This document shows positions 9,590 through 18,423 of a DNA stretch of 64,000 bases, piece by piece. The notes under the pieces were generated by a model. The model worked only from the letters and a program-made list of their open reading frames with translations. It was not told the DNA's origin and did not search any database. The first letter of the stretch is position 1; every line of letters begins with the position of its first letter. The translations under genes and the position numbers were made by a program. This DNA is from Aliivibrio fischeri (GTDB lineage Bacteria > Pseudomonadota > Gammaproteobacteria > Enterobacterales > Vibrionaceae): assembly GCF_009727955.1 (NCBI RefSeq), contig NZ_WOBR01000014.1:1-64000 (forward strand), read 5' to 3'.

Positions 9590-10750
9590 TTAATTCAACA
9601 CCTTAATATATTCCTGCCCTGTTGAAAAATACATATTAATCAAACTTGGATATATATAAAAATCAAGACTGTAAAAATAAGAATATCTATAACGGAACAA
9701 TGACCATAATAAAGCCACTAATTGAAATAATAATAGTGAAAAATATACTTTTTTATTACTATTTATAGATAAAAAATACAGTAGAGATATTAAAGTTGAA
9801 GCATATGCATATCTTTCACTTATTACCCAAAAATCATTTGTAATTAAAGTTAAAGCGCAAGTAAAAATTGATATTATATATAATACGTTAATGTTTCTTG
9901 CTCTTAGTAAAAAAAACACACTGCAATAGAAAGGTAGCAATTGAATCAACTGTACAGTTTTTGATTTTTGACTTAACTCTGCTGCACCTCCCCATTGAGA
10001 ACCATTAATATATATTTTAACCAAATTATCTACGATAGGATTAATTCCAGAAACTATTAGTGATAACTCATTAATAAATGAAGCTGAAAAAAAGGAAAAA
10101 GCAATGCTAGAAAGCAAAATTAATTTAAATAGCTTTAAATTTTTATTCTGAAAATAAAATGAGATTATCACGATTAAAAATATTAATATTGCGTAACTAT
10201 GCACAAACATAGCGATTGTAGATAATAAAATAAACTTATATTTACGCCCTAAGTATAACAATGAAATAGCATAAATAATTAATGATGTAGAAAATCCATT
10301 TCTCAACCCATTTGCTGAAGCTAAAAATGAAATAGTAAACAATAGCAATAAGTTTAAAATAAATACAAGTCTTACATCTTTATTCTTAATAAAATTTTCA
10401 TATGCGCTAAAGTAAAATAAATACGAAATCAATGTAATAAAGAAAGGAATAAACTCTTTATTCAAACCCATAGAATTAATGAATTTAACATACACTCTAA
10501 TCAAAACATTTGTGGATTCATTTATTAATTGCTTGTATGTTAACTGACTATAAAAATCAATATTATTATAATATGTAGCAAGATCCATAGTTGAATATGG
10601 GACAAAACTATAAGACAATAAAGCAAAAAATAAAGATGCTATTACTTTATATAAATATGGATTTTTTCTAACATCAAATAAAGCACTAACAAATCCAAGG
10701 AATGGATTTATTAAAAAAACTGCTATGCTAAAAAATGCATTATTTACCAT
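9590..10750 (-). CDS. EpsG-family membrane protein, probable Wzy polymerase
   Basis: 386 residues with about 10-12 predicted transmembrane stretches. The periplasmic-loop signature VPYSTMDLATYYNN is typical of the EpsG/Wzy-like family. Such proteins polymerise flipped lipid-linked repeat units at the periplasmic face. No other polymerase candidate exists in the operon, which supports assigning Wzy function. Its start overlaps the upstream GT2 gene by 11 nt. Sequence is very AT-rich, as is common for Wzy genes. Confidence 0.8.
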   Translation of the reverse strand: MVNNAFFSIAVFLINPFLGFVSALFDVRKNPYLYKVIASLFFALLSYSFVPYSTMDLATYYNNIDFYSQLTYKQLINESTNVLIRVYVKFINSMGLNKEFIPFFITLISYLFYFSAYENFIKNKDVRLVFILNLLLLFTISFLASANGLRNGFSTSLIIYAISLLYLGRKYKFILLSTIAMFVHSYAILIFLIVIISFYFQNKNLKLFKLILLSSIAFSFFSASFINELSLIVSGINPIVDNLVKIYINGSQWGGAAELSQKSKTVQLIQLLPFYCSVFFLLRARNINVLYIISIFTCALTLITNDFWVISERYAYASTLISLLYFLSINSNKKVYFSLLLFQLVALLWSLFRYRYSYFYSLDFYIYPSLINMYFSTGQEYIKVLN

Positions 10751-11648
10751 ATAAGTACCATATATATACTTGCATATTTTTTAATAGAGTGGTTATTTTA
10801 CTACTATTTTTTTTATTAAAAAATGACAAGTATTTATAAATCAAATAAAAATTATTTAACCCTATACCATTTATCCTAGTTTTTGAAAAACCATTTGATT
10901 CATTTTTTATTCTTTCTCTTTCTTTTCTAAGGTTAACTATATCTAACATTTCGTATTTTAAATTGTTTATTATTATTCTCTCTAATTCTTTATATTTTAA
11001 TGATGGTTTACATGAAGTTATTTGGTTTTCTGATATTCTATATTGGGTCAATGCTTCATACATATTCCTGCATTTACCTAGATTCCTTAATTTAGCCCAT
11101 AGATAATAATCTTCCATTAAACCAGATAAGTTTTCATCATACCCACCACACTTTATTACAGCATTCTTTTTAAACATTACGGAAGGATGGGCATATATAT
11201 TTCTTTTTTTGAAAATCAAATCAGATAAAAAATCAAATATAATCGGAAATGTTCTCCCAATAACTTTTCCATTTCCATCAATATAATCAACAGCACTACC
11301 CACGAGTAAAGTATCTTTATTTTCTTTCAAATACTTATATTGTTTTTCTAATCTAGTACTATAGGCTATATCATCAGAATCAATTCTCGCAATATATTCA
11401 GAACTACAATTTTCTATACCTAGATTTAAAGCAGAACTAATACCACCATTAACTTTATATATGTATGTAATTCTATCATCATTAATATCAGAAACAATTT
11501 TTCTTGTATTATCAGTTGAACCATCATCAATAATTATTAATTCAAAATTACTATGTGTTTGATTAATAATCGAATCGATTGTAGCTTTAATCGTTGAAGA
11601 TGCATTGTATGTTGGTAATAGCACACTAACTATATTATCTTTATTCAT
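10740..11648 (-). CDS. glycosyltransferase family 2
   Basis: GT-A fold enzyme of 302 residues. The N-terminus VSVLLPTYNASSTIKATIDSI, then IDDGSTDNT, the DXD-type RIDSDD near residue 93 and GLMEDYYLWAKL are standard GT2 motifs; the last contains the likely catalytic Asp (ED). The ATG overlaps the end of wzx by 8 nt. The sugar transferred cannot be deduced. Confidence 0.87.
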   Translation of the reverse strand: MNKDNIVSVLLPTYNASSTIKATIDSIINQTHSNFELIIIDDGSTDNTRKIVSDINDDRITYIYKVNGGISSALNLGIENCSSEYIARIDSDDIAYSTRLEKQYKYLKENKDTLLVGSAVDYIDGNGKVIGRTFPIIFDFLSDLIFKKRNIYAHPSVMFKKNAVIKCGGYDENLSGLMEDYYLWAKLRNLGKCRNMYEALTQYRISENQITSCKPSLKYKELERIIINNLKYEMLDIVNLRKERERIKNESNGFSKTRINGIGLNNFYLIYKYLSFFNKKNSSKITTLLKNMQVYIWYLYGK

Positions 11649-13047
11649 TTTTTATTCCGTGAAACATATTTAAAATATTCTCCCTAAAGAAGATTGTATA
11701 TATTGATAATATTGATAATATTGATAATATTAATGAAGCTTCCATACCAATATCGCGAGATAAAAATATGACTGGTGTATAAGCAGAAAATAAAATAACC
11801 ACATATATTGGGCATACAATTAAAGCTTGCTCTATCATTGTTAGATTAATATATTGATAAGTATATATTGCATTTATATATGTAGATATAAATGAAAAAA
11901 CAAGCATCCCTATTGTTATCCCCAAGATACCATGATTTATAGTGAAGAAAAGGATTAAAATCATTAAAATTTTCTTTACTATTTCTAACTTTAAAAAAAG
12001 ATCTGACCTACCAAACACATTTAATATATTAAGATTTATTGCATGTAATGGATATAATGAATAAGCCAGAGCAAGTACTTTTAATATATCACTAGTTCTT
12101 TCCCACTCTGAACCTAGTGTTATTTCTATTACCAATGAACTATAAGCAGAAAGCAATATCATTAGAGGTAAAAATACAAGTGATGTGTTTTTTATTACAC
12201 TAATAAAAAAATTTTTTAAGTTTTCTTTATTATCTTTTATTTCAGAAAAATGTCTATATGTTACTCGCTGAACAATAGAAGAAAATGTATTTGTTGGTAC
12301 TACTGATAAAGTTTTTGCCTGAGAAAAAAAACCTAATTCTATTGTAGAATAATACCTTCCTATAATAAAATTATATATATTATCAAAAACCACATTTAAC
12401 ACTGATGCAATAACTAATTTATAACTAAATGATATTAGTGACACGTATTCTTTTTTAGAAAAGATAAAATTCGGGATCCATCTAACATACTTATAATATA
12501 AAAAACAAGATATTACCGAATTACAAATAGTATAAAAAACCAAAACCCATACACTTGGATTTATATTTGCGAGTAATATACTAAAAAAACCTGATAACAA
12601 TACTGATAATATAGTTATTTTTGATTGTGTTTTAAAGTTAAGTTCTATTGTCAGCTTTGTTTTATGTATTAAAGTTAAAGAGTTAATAATTATAACTAAC
12701 CCCATAACCTTTAATATATTTGTTAATTCTGGTTCATTGAAATAAAGTGACACATAATCCGAAAGAAAAAAAATGCATGTGTAAATAAATAATGACATAC
12801 ATAAATTAACAATAAATGCTGTATCAAAACATTCATCTTTAATTTCTTTTTTTCTTATTAATGCTAATGAAAAACCAGAATCCACTAAGGTTTGTGATAC
12901 TGCAATCACAACAGTAATCATTCCAATTAAGCCATAAGCATGCGGACCTAATAATCGAGCTAATATAAGCATGATTACAAATTGAGCTACTTGTGTACAA
13001 ATCCTTTCAATAGCACTCCACTTAAAACCTTTATTTATCTTACTCAA
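11641..13047 (-). CDS. wzx: Wzx-type repeat-unit flippase (PST family)
   Basis: 468 residues with 12-14 hydrophobic segments, starting KGFKWSAIERICTQVAQFV, typical of polysaccharide-transport (PST/MOP) flippases. It moves undecaprenyl-linked repeat units across the inner membrane. No in-frame ATG lies near the expected N-terminus; translation appears to start at TTG (complement of 13045-13047), 27 bp after the wzc stop. The C-terminal helix is encoded by a 9-bp tandem repeat (Ile-Leu-Ser x3) at about 11698-11733. Confidence 0.88.
   Translation of the reverse strand: MSKINKGFKWSAIERICTQVAQFVIMLILARLLGPHAYGLIGMITVVIAVSQTLVDSGFSLALIRKKEIKDECFDTAFIVNLCMSLFIYTCIFFLSDYVSLYFNEPELTNILKVMGLVIIINSLTLIHKTKLTIELNFKTQSKITILSVLLSGFFSILLANINPSVWVLVFYTICNSVISCFLYYKYVRWIPNFIFSKKEYVSLISFSYKLVIASVLNVVFDNIYNFIIGRYYSTIELGFFSQAKTLSVVPTNTFSSIVQRVTYRHFSEIKDNKENLKNFFISVIKNTSLVFLPLMILLSAYSSLVIEITLGSEWERTSDILKVLALAYSLYPLHAINLNILNVFGRSDLFLKLEIVKKILMILILFFTINHGILGITIGMLVFSFISTYINAIYTYQYINLTMIEQALIVCPIYVVILFSAYTPVIFLSRDIGMEASLILSILSILSIYTIFFRENILNMFHGIKNE
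11698..11733 (-). repeat. 9-bp in-frame tandem repeat within wzx
   Basis: The unit GATAATATT (plus strand) is repeated about 3-4 times and encodes Ile-Leu-Ser repeats in a membrane helix. Copy changes would keep the frame. Confidence 0.7.
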
Positions 13048-13074
13048 TTTCTGCTCGCATATATTTTATATATC

Positions 13075-15237
13075 TTATTTGTCACTATCATAACTGTAGT
13101 TATAGTAGCCATAACCATACGTACTGCTTGCTTTCTTCTCTACCGCATTCAAGATAAAGCCTTTCACTTCTATCCCTGCTTGCTCAAATCTGTGTCTTGC
13201 CACATCAATTTCTTTAACTGATGTTTGGTCAAAACGCCCAACCATTAATGTTGTGCCAGCTAATGCCCCTACAATGCTTGGGTCAGTTACCGCCAGTACT
13301 GGTGGTGTATCAATCAACACTAAATCGTAATTTGCTGATGCCCAATCAATAAAGTCACTAAAGCGTTTCGTCATTAATAGTTCAGATGGATTTGGTGGTA
13401 CTTGCCCTCGGGTTAGTACATCTAAGTTTGGTACTTCTGATTTTTGAATGGATTGTTCTAAACTTAATTTGCCTGATAAGTAGTCTGATAAGCCGTTATC
13501 CCACTTCATGCCAAAGTAACGCTGCATATAGCCTTTGCGCATGTCAGCATCCACTACCAATACTTTTTGACCTGTTTTAGCAATAACCGCCGCAAAGTTC
13601 ACAGCAACAAACGATTTACCAATATTTGGTGCAGGACCGGTTATCATCACTACGTTGTTTTTGGCTTCCATCATGGCAAAGTGCATACTAGTACGTAGGC
13701 CACGCAGTGCTTCAATGGACAAATCGGCAGGGTTTGATTCTGCTAATAACGTCTCTAAATGTTTCACTTTCTTCTTGTTGTAGCGGATATCCAGCTTTTC
13801 TTGCCAGTTTGATTTTGGAATGCTGGCATAAACAGGAATCCCTAACGCTTCAATCTCATCTGGGTTTTCTACCCCACGGTGGAATGCAGCTTTAAGTAGC
13901 ACGATTGCCACACTTAGCATGCCACCTAATAAAGTTGCTAATACCACAATTAACGGTTTTTTCGGTTTTACAGCACGCGTGTAAGCCTGTGCGGTATCTA
14001 AAATACGCACATTACCTACGGTACCAGCTTTCACTATGTTTAATTCTTGAGTTTTGTTCAGTAGCTGAATGTAGATCTCTTGGTTTAGCTCTACATCACG
14101 CTGCATGCGCAGTACTTCACGTTGAGTTTTTGGCAGTTTTTGTACTTGCCCATTTAAACGATCTTTCTCAGCCAAGAGTACTTTACGTTTATCAATTAAT
14201 GATTTGTAAGCTGGGTGATCTTTAGTAAAGCGTTGGCTAATTTCACTCTCTTTAAAAGTCAGTTCATTTAATTGCGCTTCTAGTTTTACTAATACATCCA
14301 ATGCTGAACGTGCTTCTAAGCTTAAATCAACGGATTTACGCTCTAATCTAAAATCGTTTAACACATTTTCAGAGACGGTCAGTTTATCTTTAATGGCAGG
14401 AAGTTGAGCTTGCAAAAACTCAAGGCTCTGCTCTGCTTCTGCGCTGTTGCGAGCAATGTTTTGTAAGAAGTAATTTTGACTTACGTCGTTAATAATCGCT
14501 TCTATTTGTGCTTTATTTTCACCTTCTAGAGAAAACTGTAATACGCCGGATTGCTTACCTTTTTCACTAATAGATAAAGATTGTTGCAGTGCTAAAATTG
14601 CATCAAAACGAGAGATTTTAGACACATCAAATACATCGCCCGTGTTACCTTCTAATTGCATAACAAATACGCGGTAATCATTTTTATCTGCAAGTACACC
14701 CACTTTACCTGTTAAGATTTTTCGCTCTTGTCCATCAAATAAGGTATAAGTGCCTTGTTCGGCGTTATCTAAAACTAGAGTAAAGTTAGGCTTATCTACG
14801 TATCTTGGAATATCAAAGCGACTTACTTTAATCGCTTTCTCTTCACCCATTAAACGAGATGCCCCTTTGCCAATAATAGGCATGTATTGTGGAGAGGCGA
14901 TGGTCGTTAGGTTCAAGGCATCAACAGTATCACCTAAGATCATACGTGATTTGATGATCTCAATTTCAGTGGTTGATGATGATTCAGAGGCGAACATTTC
15001 CCCCATATCCCCCACAAGGGCTGACATACCCCCATTGCTTTTTTGCTCAACTTGAACAAGGGCATCGGCTTTATAAATTGGTGTCGATAAAAGTGCGAAC
15101 GCAATACCCGCAATGGCAAATAAAGTGGTAATAGAAAGAATAAGCCAACGACCATCAATTAGCTGACCAAACAGTTTTGCTAAATCGATTTCATCAGAGG
15201 TAGAGGTATCACGGGTAGAGTTGATTGCTTGTGACAT
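13075..15237 (-). CDS. wzc: polysaccharide co-polymerase/tyrosine autokinase Wzc
   Basis: Inner-membrane PCP-2a protein that controls chain length and export together with Wza and the Wzb phosphatase. The 720 residues contain an N-terminal Wzz domain with TM1 near 31-50, a long periplasmic coiled-coil part (about 265-405), TM2 near 427-450 after a proline-rich segment, and a cytosolic BY-kinase: Walker A GPAPNIGKS (534-542), Walker A' VVDADMRKG (561-569), Walker B LIDTPP (641-646). The Tyr cluster at residues 707-716 (six Tyr) is the autophosphorylation tail. A repeat-filled 272-bp gap separates it from wzb. Confidence 0.96.
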   Translation of the reverse strand: MSQAINSTRDTSTSDEIDLAKLFGQLIDGRWLILSITTLFAIAGIAFALLSTPIYKADALVQVEQKSNGGMSALVGDMGEMFASESSSTTEIEIIKSRMILGDTVDALNLTTIASPQYMPIIGKGASRLMGEEKAIKVSRFDIPRYVDKPNFTLVLDNAEQGTYTLFDGQERKILTGKVGVLADKNDYRVFVMQLEGNTGDVFDVSKISRFDAILALQQSLSISEKGKQSGVLQFSLEGENKAQIEAIINDVSQNYFLQNIARNSAEAEQSLEFLQAQLPAIKDKLTVSENVLNDFRLERKSVDLSLEARSALDVLVKLEAQLNELTFKESEISQRFTKDHPAYKSLIDKRKVLLAEKDRLNGQVQKLPKTQREVLRMQRDVELNQEIYIQLLNKTQELNIVKAGTVGNVRILDTAQAYTRAVKPKKPLIVVLATLLGGMLSVAIVLLKAAFHRGVENPDEIEALGIPVYASIPKSNWQEKLDIRYNKKKVKHLETLLAESNPADLSIEALRGLRTSMHFAMMEAKNNVVMITGPAPNIGKSFVAVNFAAVIAKTGQKVLVVDADMRKGYMQRYFGMKWDNGLSDYLSGKLSLEQSIQKSEVPNLDVLTRGQVPPNPSELLMTKRFSDFIDWASANYDLVLIDTPPVLAVTDPSIVGALAGTTLMVGRFDQTSVKEIDVARHRFEQAGIEVKGFILNAVEKKASSTYGYGYYNYSYDSDK

Positions 15238-15263
15238 GGACGTTCCAATATGTTGCTTTAGTT

Positions 15264-15500
15264 AGGGACTAGTTTTTAGGGACTAGAAGCTAGTAAAAGA
15301 TTAGTAAGAGCAAGGGACTAGGTTTAAGGGACGAGTAAGAGCAGTAAAAGATTTATAAGAGCTAGGGACTAGTGCTTAGGGACTAGGAGCTAGTAAAAGA
15401 GTAGTAAGAGCAAGGGACTAGAGTCAAGGGACTAGAGTCAAGGGACGAGTAAGAGTAATAAAGCACTACTCGCTCCTAAATTCTCGTTCCTAGTTCCTCA
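15264..15500. repeat. CTAG-type tandem repeats between wzb and wzc
   Basis: The 272-bp gap holds two tandem copies of an about 100-bp unit beginning AGGGACTAG (15264 and 15364). Each contains several AGGGACTAG / GGGACGAGTAAGAGC modules, and the second copy carries an extra 14-bp duplication. The block ends with the inverted version (CTCGCTCC...TTCCTAGTTCC) near 15460-15500, so it can fold into hairpins. The same modules occur at 15960-16320, 16750-16795, 18689-18741 and many other gaps. Confidence 0.85.
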
Positions 15501-15509
15501 AAACCACAT

Positions 15510-15950
15510 CTATAACTTTTTCGCCCACTCTTGAGCTGCTTTTTCTATTAATCCATAGGCATGGTCAAAGGCTTCACGGCTTTGGCGGTATGGATCTGGA
15601 ATATCTTGTTGGCCTATCCATTGACCAAATAACATGGTTTTACTTCGTGCTTCTGGCGCTAAATTGGTCACGGCTTCTTTATGGCCAGATTCCATCACAA
15701 GAATTAAGTCATATTCTCGGCAAACGTCACTATTTAGTTGTCGTGCTTGGTGTGACTCAAGGCTAATGCCATGTTCTGCCGCCACTTCGGTAGCCATGGC
15801 ATCCGCCGCTTTACCGGTTAAGCGACTTTTTTCAACCGCAACACCAGCAGAATCCACAGTTTTGTTAGGAAGAAGTTGTTTTAAGATATGCTCGCCTGTT
15901 GGAGAACGGCAAATATTACCGACACAGACAACTAAAATTTTATTGAACAT
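15510..15950 (-). CDS. wzb: low-molecular-weight protein tyrosine phosphatase Wzb
   Basis: Cytosolic phosphatase that dephosphorylates the Wzc tyrosine cluster. The 146-residue protein has the P-loop C9-V-G-N-I-C-R15-S near the N-terminus and the catalytic acid loop DPYRQ near residue 118, both intact. It lies between the S23-family gene and wzc, in the usual wza-wzb-wzc order, but unusually with repeat-rich gaps on both sides. Confidence 0.95.
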   Translation of the reverse strand: MFNKILVVCVGNICRSPTGEHILKQLLPNKTVDSAGVAVEKSRLTGKAADAMATEVAAEHGISLESHQARQLNSDVCREYDLILVMESGHKEAVTNLAPEARSKTMLFGQWIGQQDIPDPYRQSREAFDHAYGLIEKAAQEWAKKL

Positions 15951-15959
15951 GGATTGATA

Positions 15960-16315
15960 GTTTCGAGGGACTAGGTATTAGGGACGAGTAAGAGCTTAAA
16001 ATGTCTTACATCTGGTTTAAACCTATCCGTCTTGATTTGAATTTTGAAATTAGAAATGAGGGACTAGATTTTAAGGACTAGACAGAGCAAAAGCGTAGAA
16101 GCAATTTGCGCTATGGAGAGTCAATCTATCCGTCTTGTTTAAATATTAATCTTAAAGGATAGACTTTAGAGGCGAGTAAGTGCTGAAGTGCAATTTACGT
16201 GATAGTAGCCAATCTATCCGTTTTGATTAGAGTCGAGGGACTAGATTTAAGGGACGGGTAAGAGCTTAAAATGCTTATACTCGTCCCTTTAAGCTAGCGT
16301 TTACTAGCCCCTAGT
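15960..16315. repeat. CTAG-type repeats with three CTATCCGTCTTG units (wzb to S23 gene)
   Basis: This 353-bp gap contains three diverged units of about 90-120 bp. Each combines a GAGGGACTAG module with CTATCCGTCTTGATT-like sequence (near 16024, 16127 and 16213). A hairpin GGGACGGGTAAGAGC...GCTTATACTCGTCCC follows at about 16252-16288. The last module, GCGTTTACTAGCCCCTAGT (16297-16315), overlaps the stop codon of the S23 gene. Confidence 0.8.
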
Positions 16316-16654
16316 TCTCTGTAAGTATCTAATGTAGCCTGCAATCATTTTATTGATTTCTTCTAATTCAATAATCAGATTACTGACTTCATCTTTTTTT
16401 AAATAGCCAATTTCTGTTGCGAGTAAAACTTGAGTTAGTAACTCTGCGCACGAGCCTTTTGCATAGAATAGAAAGCGAATATTATCTTTATTTGAGCCTC
16501 TTTCTGATCCTTCTGCGATATTCGATGGTACAGAAACTGATGAGCGACAGATTTGGTCTTTAAAGCCAAGATCTTTACAAGATCTCATTGATTTACAAAT
16601 ATAAATCGATACTTTAAAACTTCTCTTCCATACATCCAGTTCTTTAAATCGCAT
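16304..16654 (-). CDS. four-helix-bundle protein (S23/IVP family), copy 1
   Basis: 116-residue protein of the family first seen in 23S rRNA intervening sequences (S23, PF05635/TIGR02436) and related to the Avd accessory protein of diversity-generating retroelements. Family hallmarks present: FKELDVWKRSFKVS at the N-terminus, GFKDQICRSSVSVPSNIAEG, the Arg/Asn stretch SERGSN and FLFYAKGSCAELLTQ. Its biochemical role is unknown for free-standing members. It interrupts the wza-wzb pair and is bracketed by near-identical 19-bp direct repeats (16297-16315 and 16752-16770); the last codons and stop lie inside the left repeat. It resembles copy 2 at 23609-23950 but is clearly diverged, so this is not a recent duplication. 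Confidence 0.88.
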   Translation of the reverse strand: MRFKELDVWKRSFKVSIYICKSMRSCKDLGFKDQICRSSVSVPSNIAEGSERGSNKDNIRFLFYAKGSCAELLTQVLLATEIGYLKKDEVSNLIIELEEINKMIAGYIRYLQRTRG

Positions 16655-16739
16655 ATCTAATCATCCGTGATTATTGTGCTTTTTTTGTTTCTTATTATTT
16701 TATTGTTAATTAAGGTCTGTTTTTTAAGCCTTAATTATT

Positions 16740-16795
16740 TAAATCTATTTTGCTTTTACTAGCCCCTAGTCCCTGCTCTTCCTAGTCCCTTTAAC
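16740..16795. repeat. CTAG-type repeat flanking S23 copy 1
   Basis: GCTTTTACTAGCCCCTAGT (16752-16770) matches 16297-16315 in direct orientation with 18 of 19 bases. CCCTGCTCTTCCTAGTCCC, the inverted form of the module upstream of wzc, follows. It ends a few bases before the wza stop. Confidence 0.8.
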
Positions 16796-16798
16796 TAC

Positions 16799-17950
16799 TT
16801 AAGGCCAGTTCTTCACTCGTAACGCCCCTTCCGTCAACTCATTAAAGCCTGAAATGGTTGGCATAAGTTGCATGATCAAACGGTTCCAACGAGTAATTGG
16901 CGCAGCAGTAACATAAACGATATCGTAAGGTTTTAAATCAAACTCAGTACCAATGATAAGTGCAGAAGCATCTTTAATATTTAACTGATAAATATCCGCC
17001 ATGCTTTCTTGTTTTTTATCTGGGCTTGATGAGCGAATAACAAAAACCCCTGTGGCATCGGCTGATAATTCATTAATGCCACCAACACTACTTAGCGCTT
17101 CGGTTAGGCTCATGCCTGAACGGTCCATCTTAAGTAGTTTCGGGTCTTTCACTTCACCCATGACAAATACTTTTTGAGTGTCGTTACGAGGAACATGAAT
17201 AATATCGCCAGATTGCAATAAACGGTTTTGAGTTAAATCACCACGCTGCATTAGTGCATAAAGAGATAAGGTTTCTTCTTTGCCGTTGCGAGTTAACGTT
17301 ACATTTCGCCAATCCGCATCTTCGCCTAATCCACCCGAGCGGTTAACCGCATCCAGTAACGTTAATGGAATATTAGTAATGGCTTGTTGACCTGGTTTAT
17401 CTACTTCACCGGTTACGTAAGCTTTTTTAGAACGAAACGCCGCTACGTTAACGTCCACTTGTGGGCTTTCAATAAACTTTCTTAATTTTTGAGCAATTTC
17501 CGTTCTGATTTCACGAACGGTTTTGCCTTCCACTTCTACCGTACCGATGTAAGGATAAAAGATGGTGCCATCGGCATGAACCCAGTTACCCGATTCACTT
17601 GAACTACGGTATGAACCAGCAGGAATGGTTAACTCAGGGTGATCCCAAATGGTGACGTTTAAAATATCACCAGGACCAACACGGTATTCGTAACTTGCCA
17701 CTTGCTCTTCAAGTTCTAAATTTGCTTGAGCTGATGCTTGCTTAACTTGGTAATCCGCTACTTTTTGTGGTGTTAGCTCATACACATTAATGTCTGAAGA
17801 GTAAGTATTTTGATTGTCTTCACTCTGTTCTTCTTCCACTTTGTTTTTATCTGATGTCGAGATGTGCGAACCAGGGAAAACAGTACAACCACTCAACATA
17901 ACCAAAAGTAGAGCAGAAGCCAAAGAACGATGTGTTTTACTCATAAACAT
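16799..17950 (-). CDS. wza: outer-membrane polysaccharide export lipoprotein Wza
   Basis: Octameric outer-membrane channel for capsule/group 1-4 polysaccharide. The 383-residue precursor has a lipoprotein signal with lipobox LSGC (Cys about residue 22). The Poly_export domain follows (YRVGPGDILNVTIWDHPEL near 90-110), then SLBB domains (AYVTGEVDKPGQQAI and KVFVMGEVKDPKLL) and a C-terminal amphipathic segment ending NRLIMQLMPTISGFNELTEGALRVKNWP. Start could be the first Met or Met3 (MSKTHRS). First gene of the minus-strand operon; an ops/JUMPstart element lies 30 bp upstream. Confidence 0.95.
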   Translation of the reverse strand: MFMSKTHRSLASALLLVMLSGCTVFPGSHISTSDKNKVEEEQSEDNQNTYSSDINVYELTPQKVADYQVKQASAQANLELEEQVASYEYRVGPGDILNVTIWDHPELTIPAGSYRSSSESGNWVHADGTIFYPYIGTVEVEGKTVREIRTEIAQKLRKFIESPQVDVNVAAFRSKKAYVTGEVDKPGQQAITNIPLTLLDAVNRSGGLGEDADWRNVTLTRNGKEETLSLYALMQRGDLTQNRLLQSGDIIHVPRNDTQKVFVMGEVKDPKLLKMDRSGMSLTEALSSVGGINELSADATGVFVIRSSSPDKKQESMADIYQLNIKDASALIIGTEFDLKPYDIVYVTAAPITRWNRLIMQLMPTISGFNELTEGALRVKNWP

Positions 17951-18423
17951 AATTTCAACTTAAGATGACAAAATTCAGGCATGCTACCGCCCAGAGGTTG
18001 TTAAGCACGTTCCCACTCTGCGCAATATTATTTGTTAATGGAAAACCATCAAAATTGAACGATTAACCAGTTATTGATAATGATATTAATAGAGAAGCAA
18101 AACACTGATGAATGAGTCATTAAACCCACAACAAAAACACCAATCTGTTCACTAATTTCTTTATTGAATTAATATTCATTTATTGTGGCGGCATTATACA
18201 CACTCGATAACCATACGCTACAAAAAAATGCAATAGATAATTCTATCAATAGCAACAAAAGATGCTTCATTTGTGAGATTTATTAAATTTATGATCATTC
18301 ATTAATCATCTATAGAATGATTTTTATGTTTACCATATAGAACTTCATATGATACCGTGCACGATGTTTGCTCAATAAGTGAGTAAATATTCACCAATAT
18401 ATGTAAAAATTGTAAGGTAACTT
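17951..18423. promoter_or_regulatory. divergent wza / gfcA control region
   Basis: 473 bp without a gene between two divergent polysaccharide operons. Besides the ops element next to wza, it is AT-rich (around 18080-18400), compatible with H-NS-type control. Before gfcA, AAGG lies about 8 nt from the ATG. I could not assign confident -35/-10 boxes. No mosaic repeats are seen here. Confidence 0.5.
17980..18016 (-). promoter_or_regulatory. JUMPstart/ops element (RfaH recruitment)
   Basis: The minus strand reads GGCGGTAGCATG (17991 to 17980), matching the ops core GGCGGTAGnnTG. It is preceded by CGTGCTTAACAACCTCTG, which resembles the rest of the 39-bp JUMPstart sequence. It sits in the leader of wza, as expected for RfaH-dependent antitermination of long surface-polysaccharide operons. 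That RfaH acts here is inferred. Confidence 0.85.

Noticed and set aside
13386-14225. Plus-strand ORFs within wzc as genes
   Set aside because: They are in the opposite frame to a fully conserved Wzc coding sequence, lack recognisable domains and have no ribosome-binding sites.
16304-16654. S23 genes as part of a diversity-generating retroelement (Avd-like)
   Set aside because: No reverse transcriptase, template repeat or variable repeat is visible near either S23 gene.
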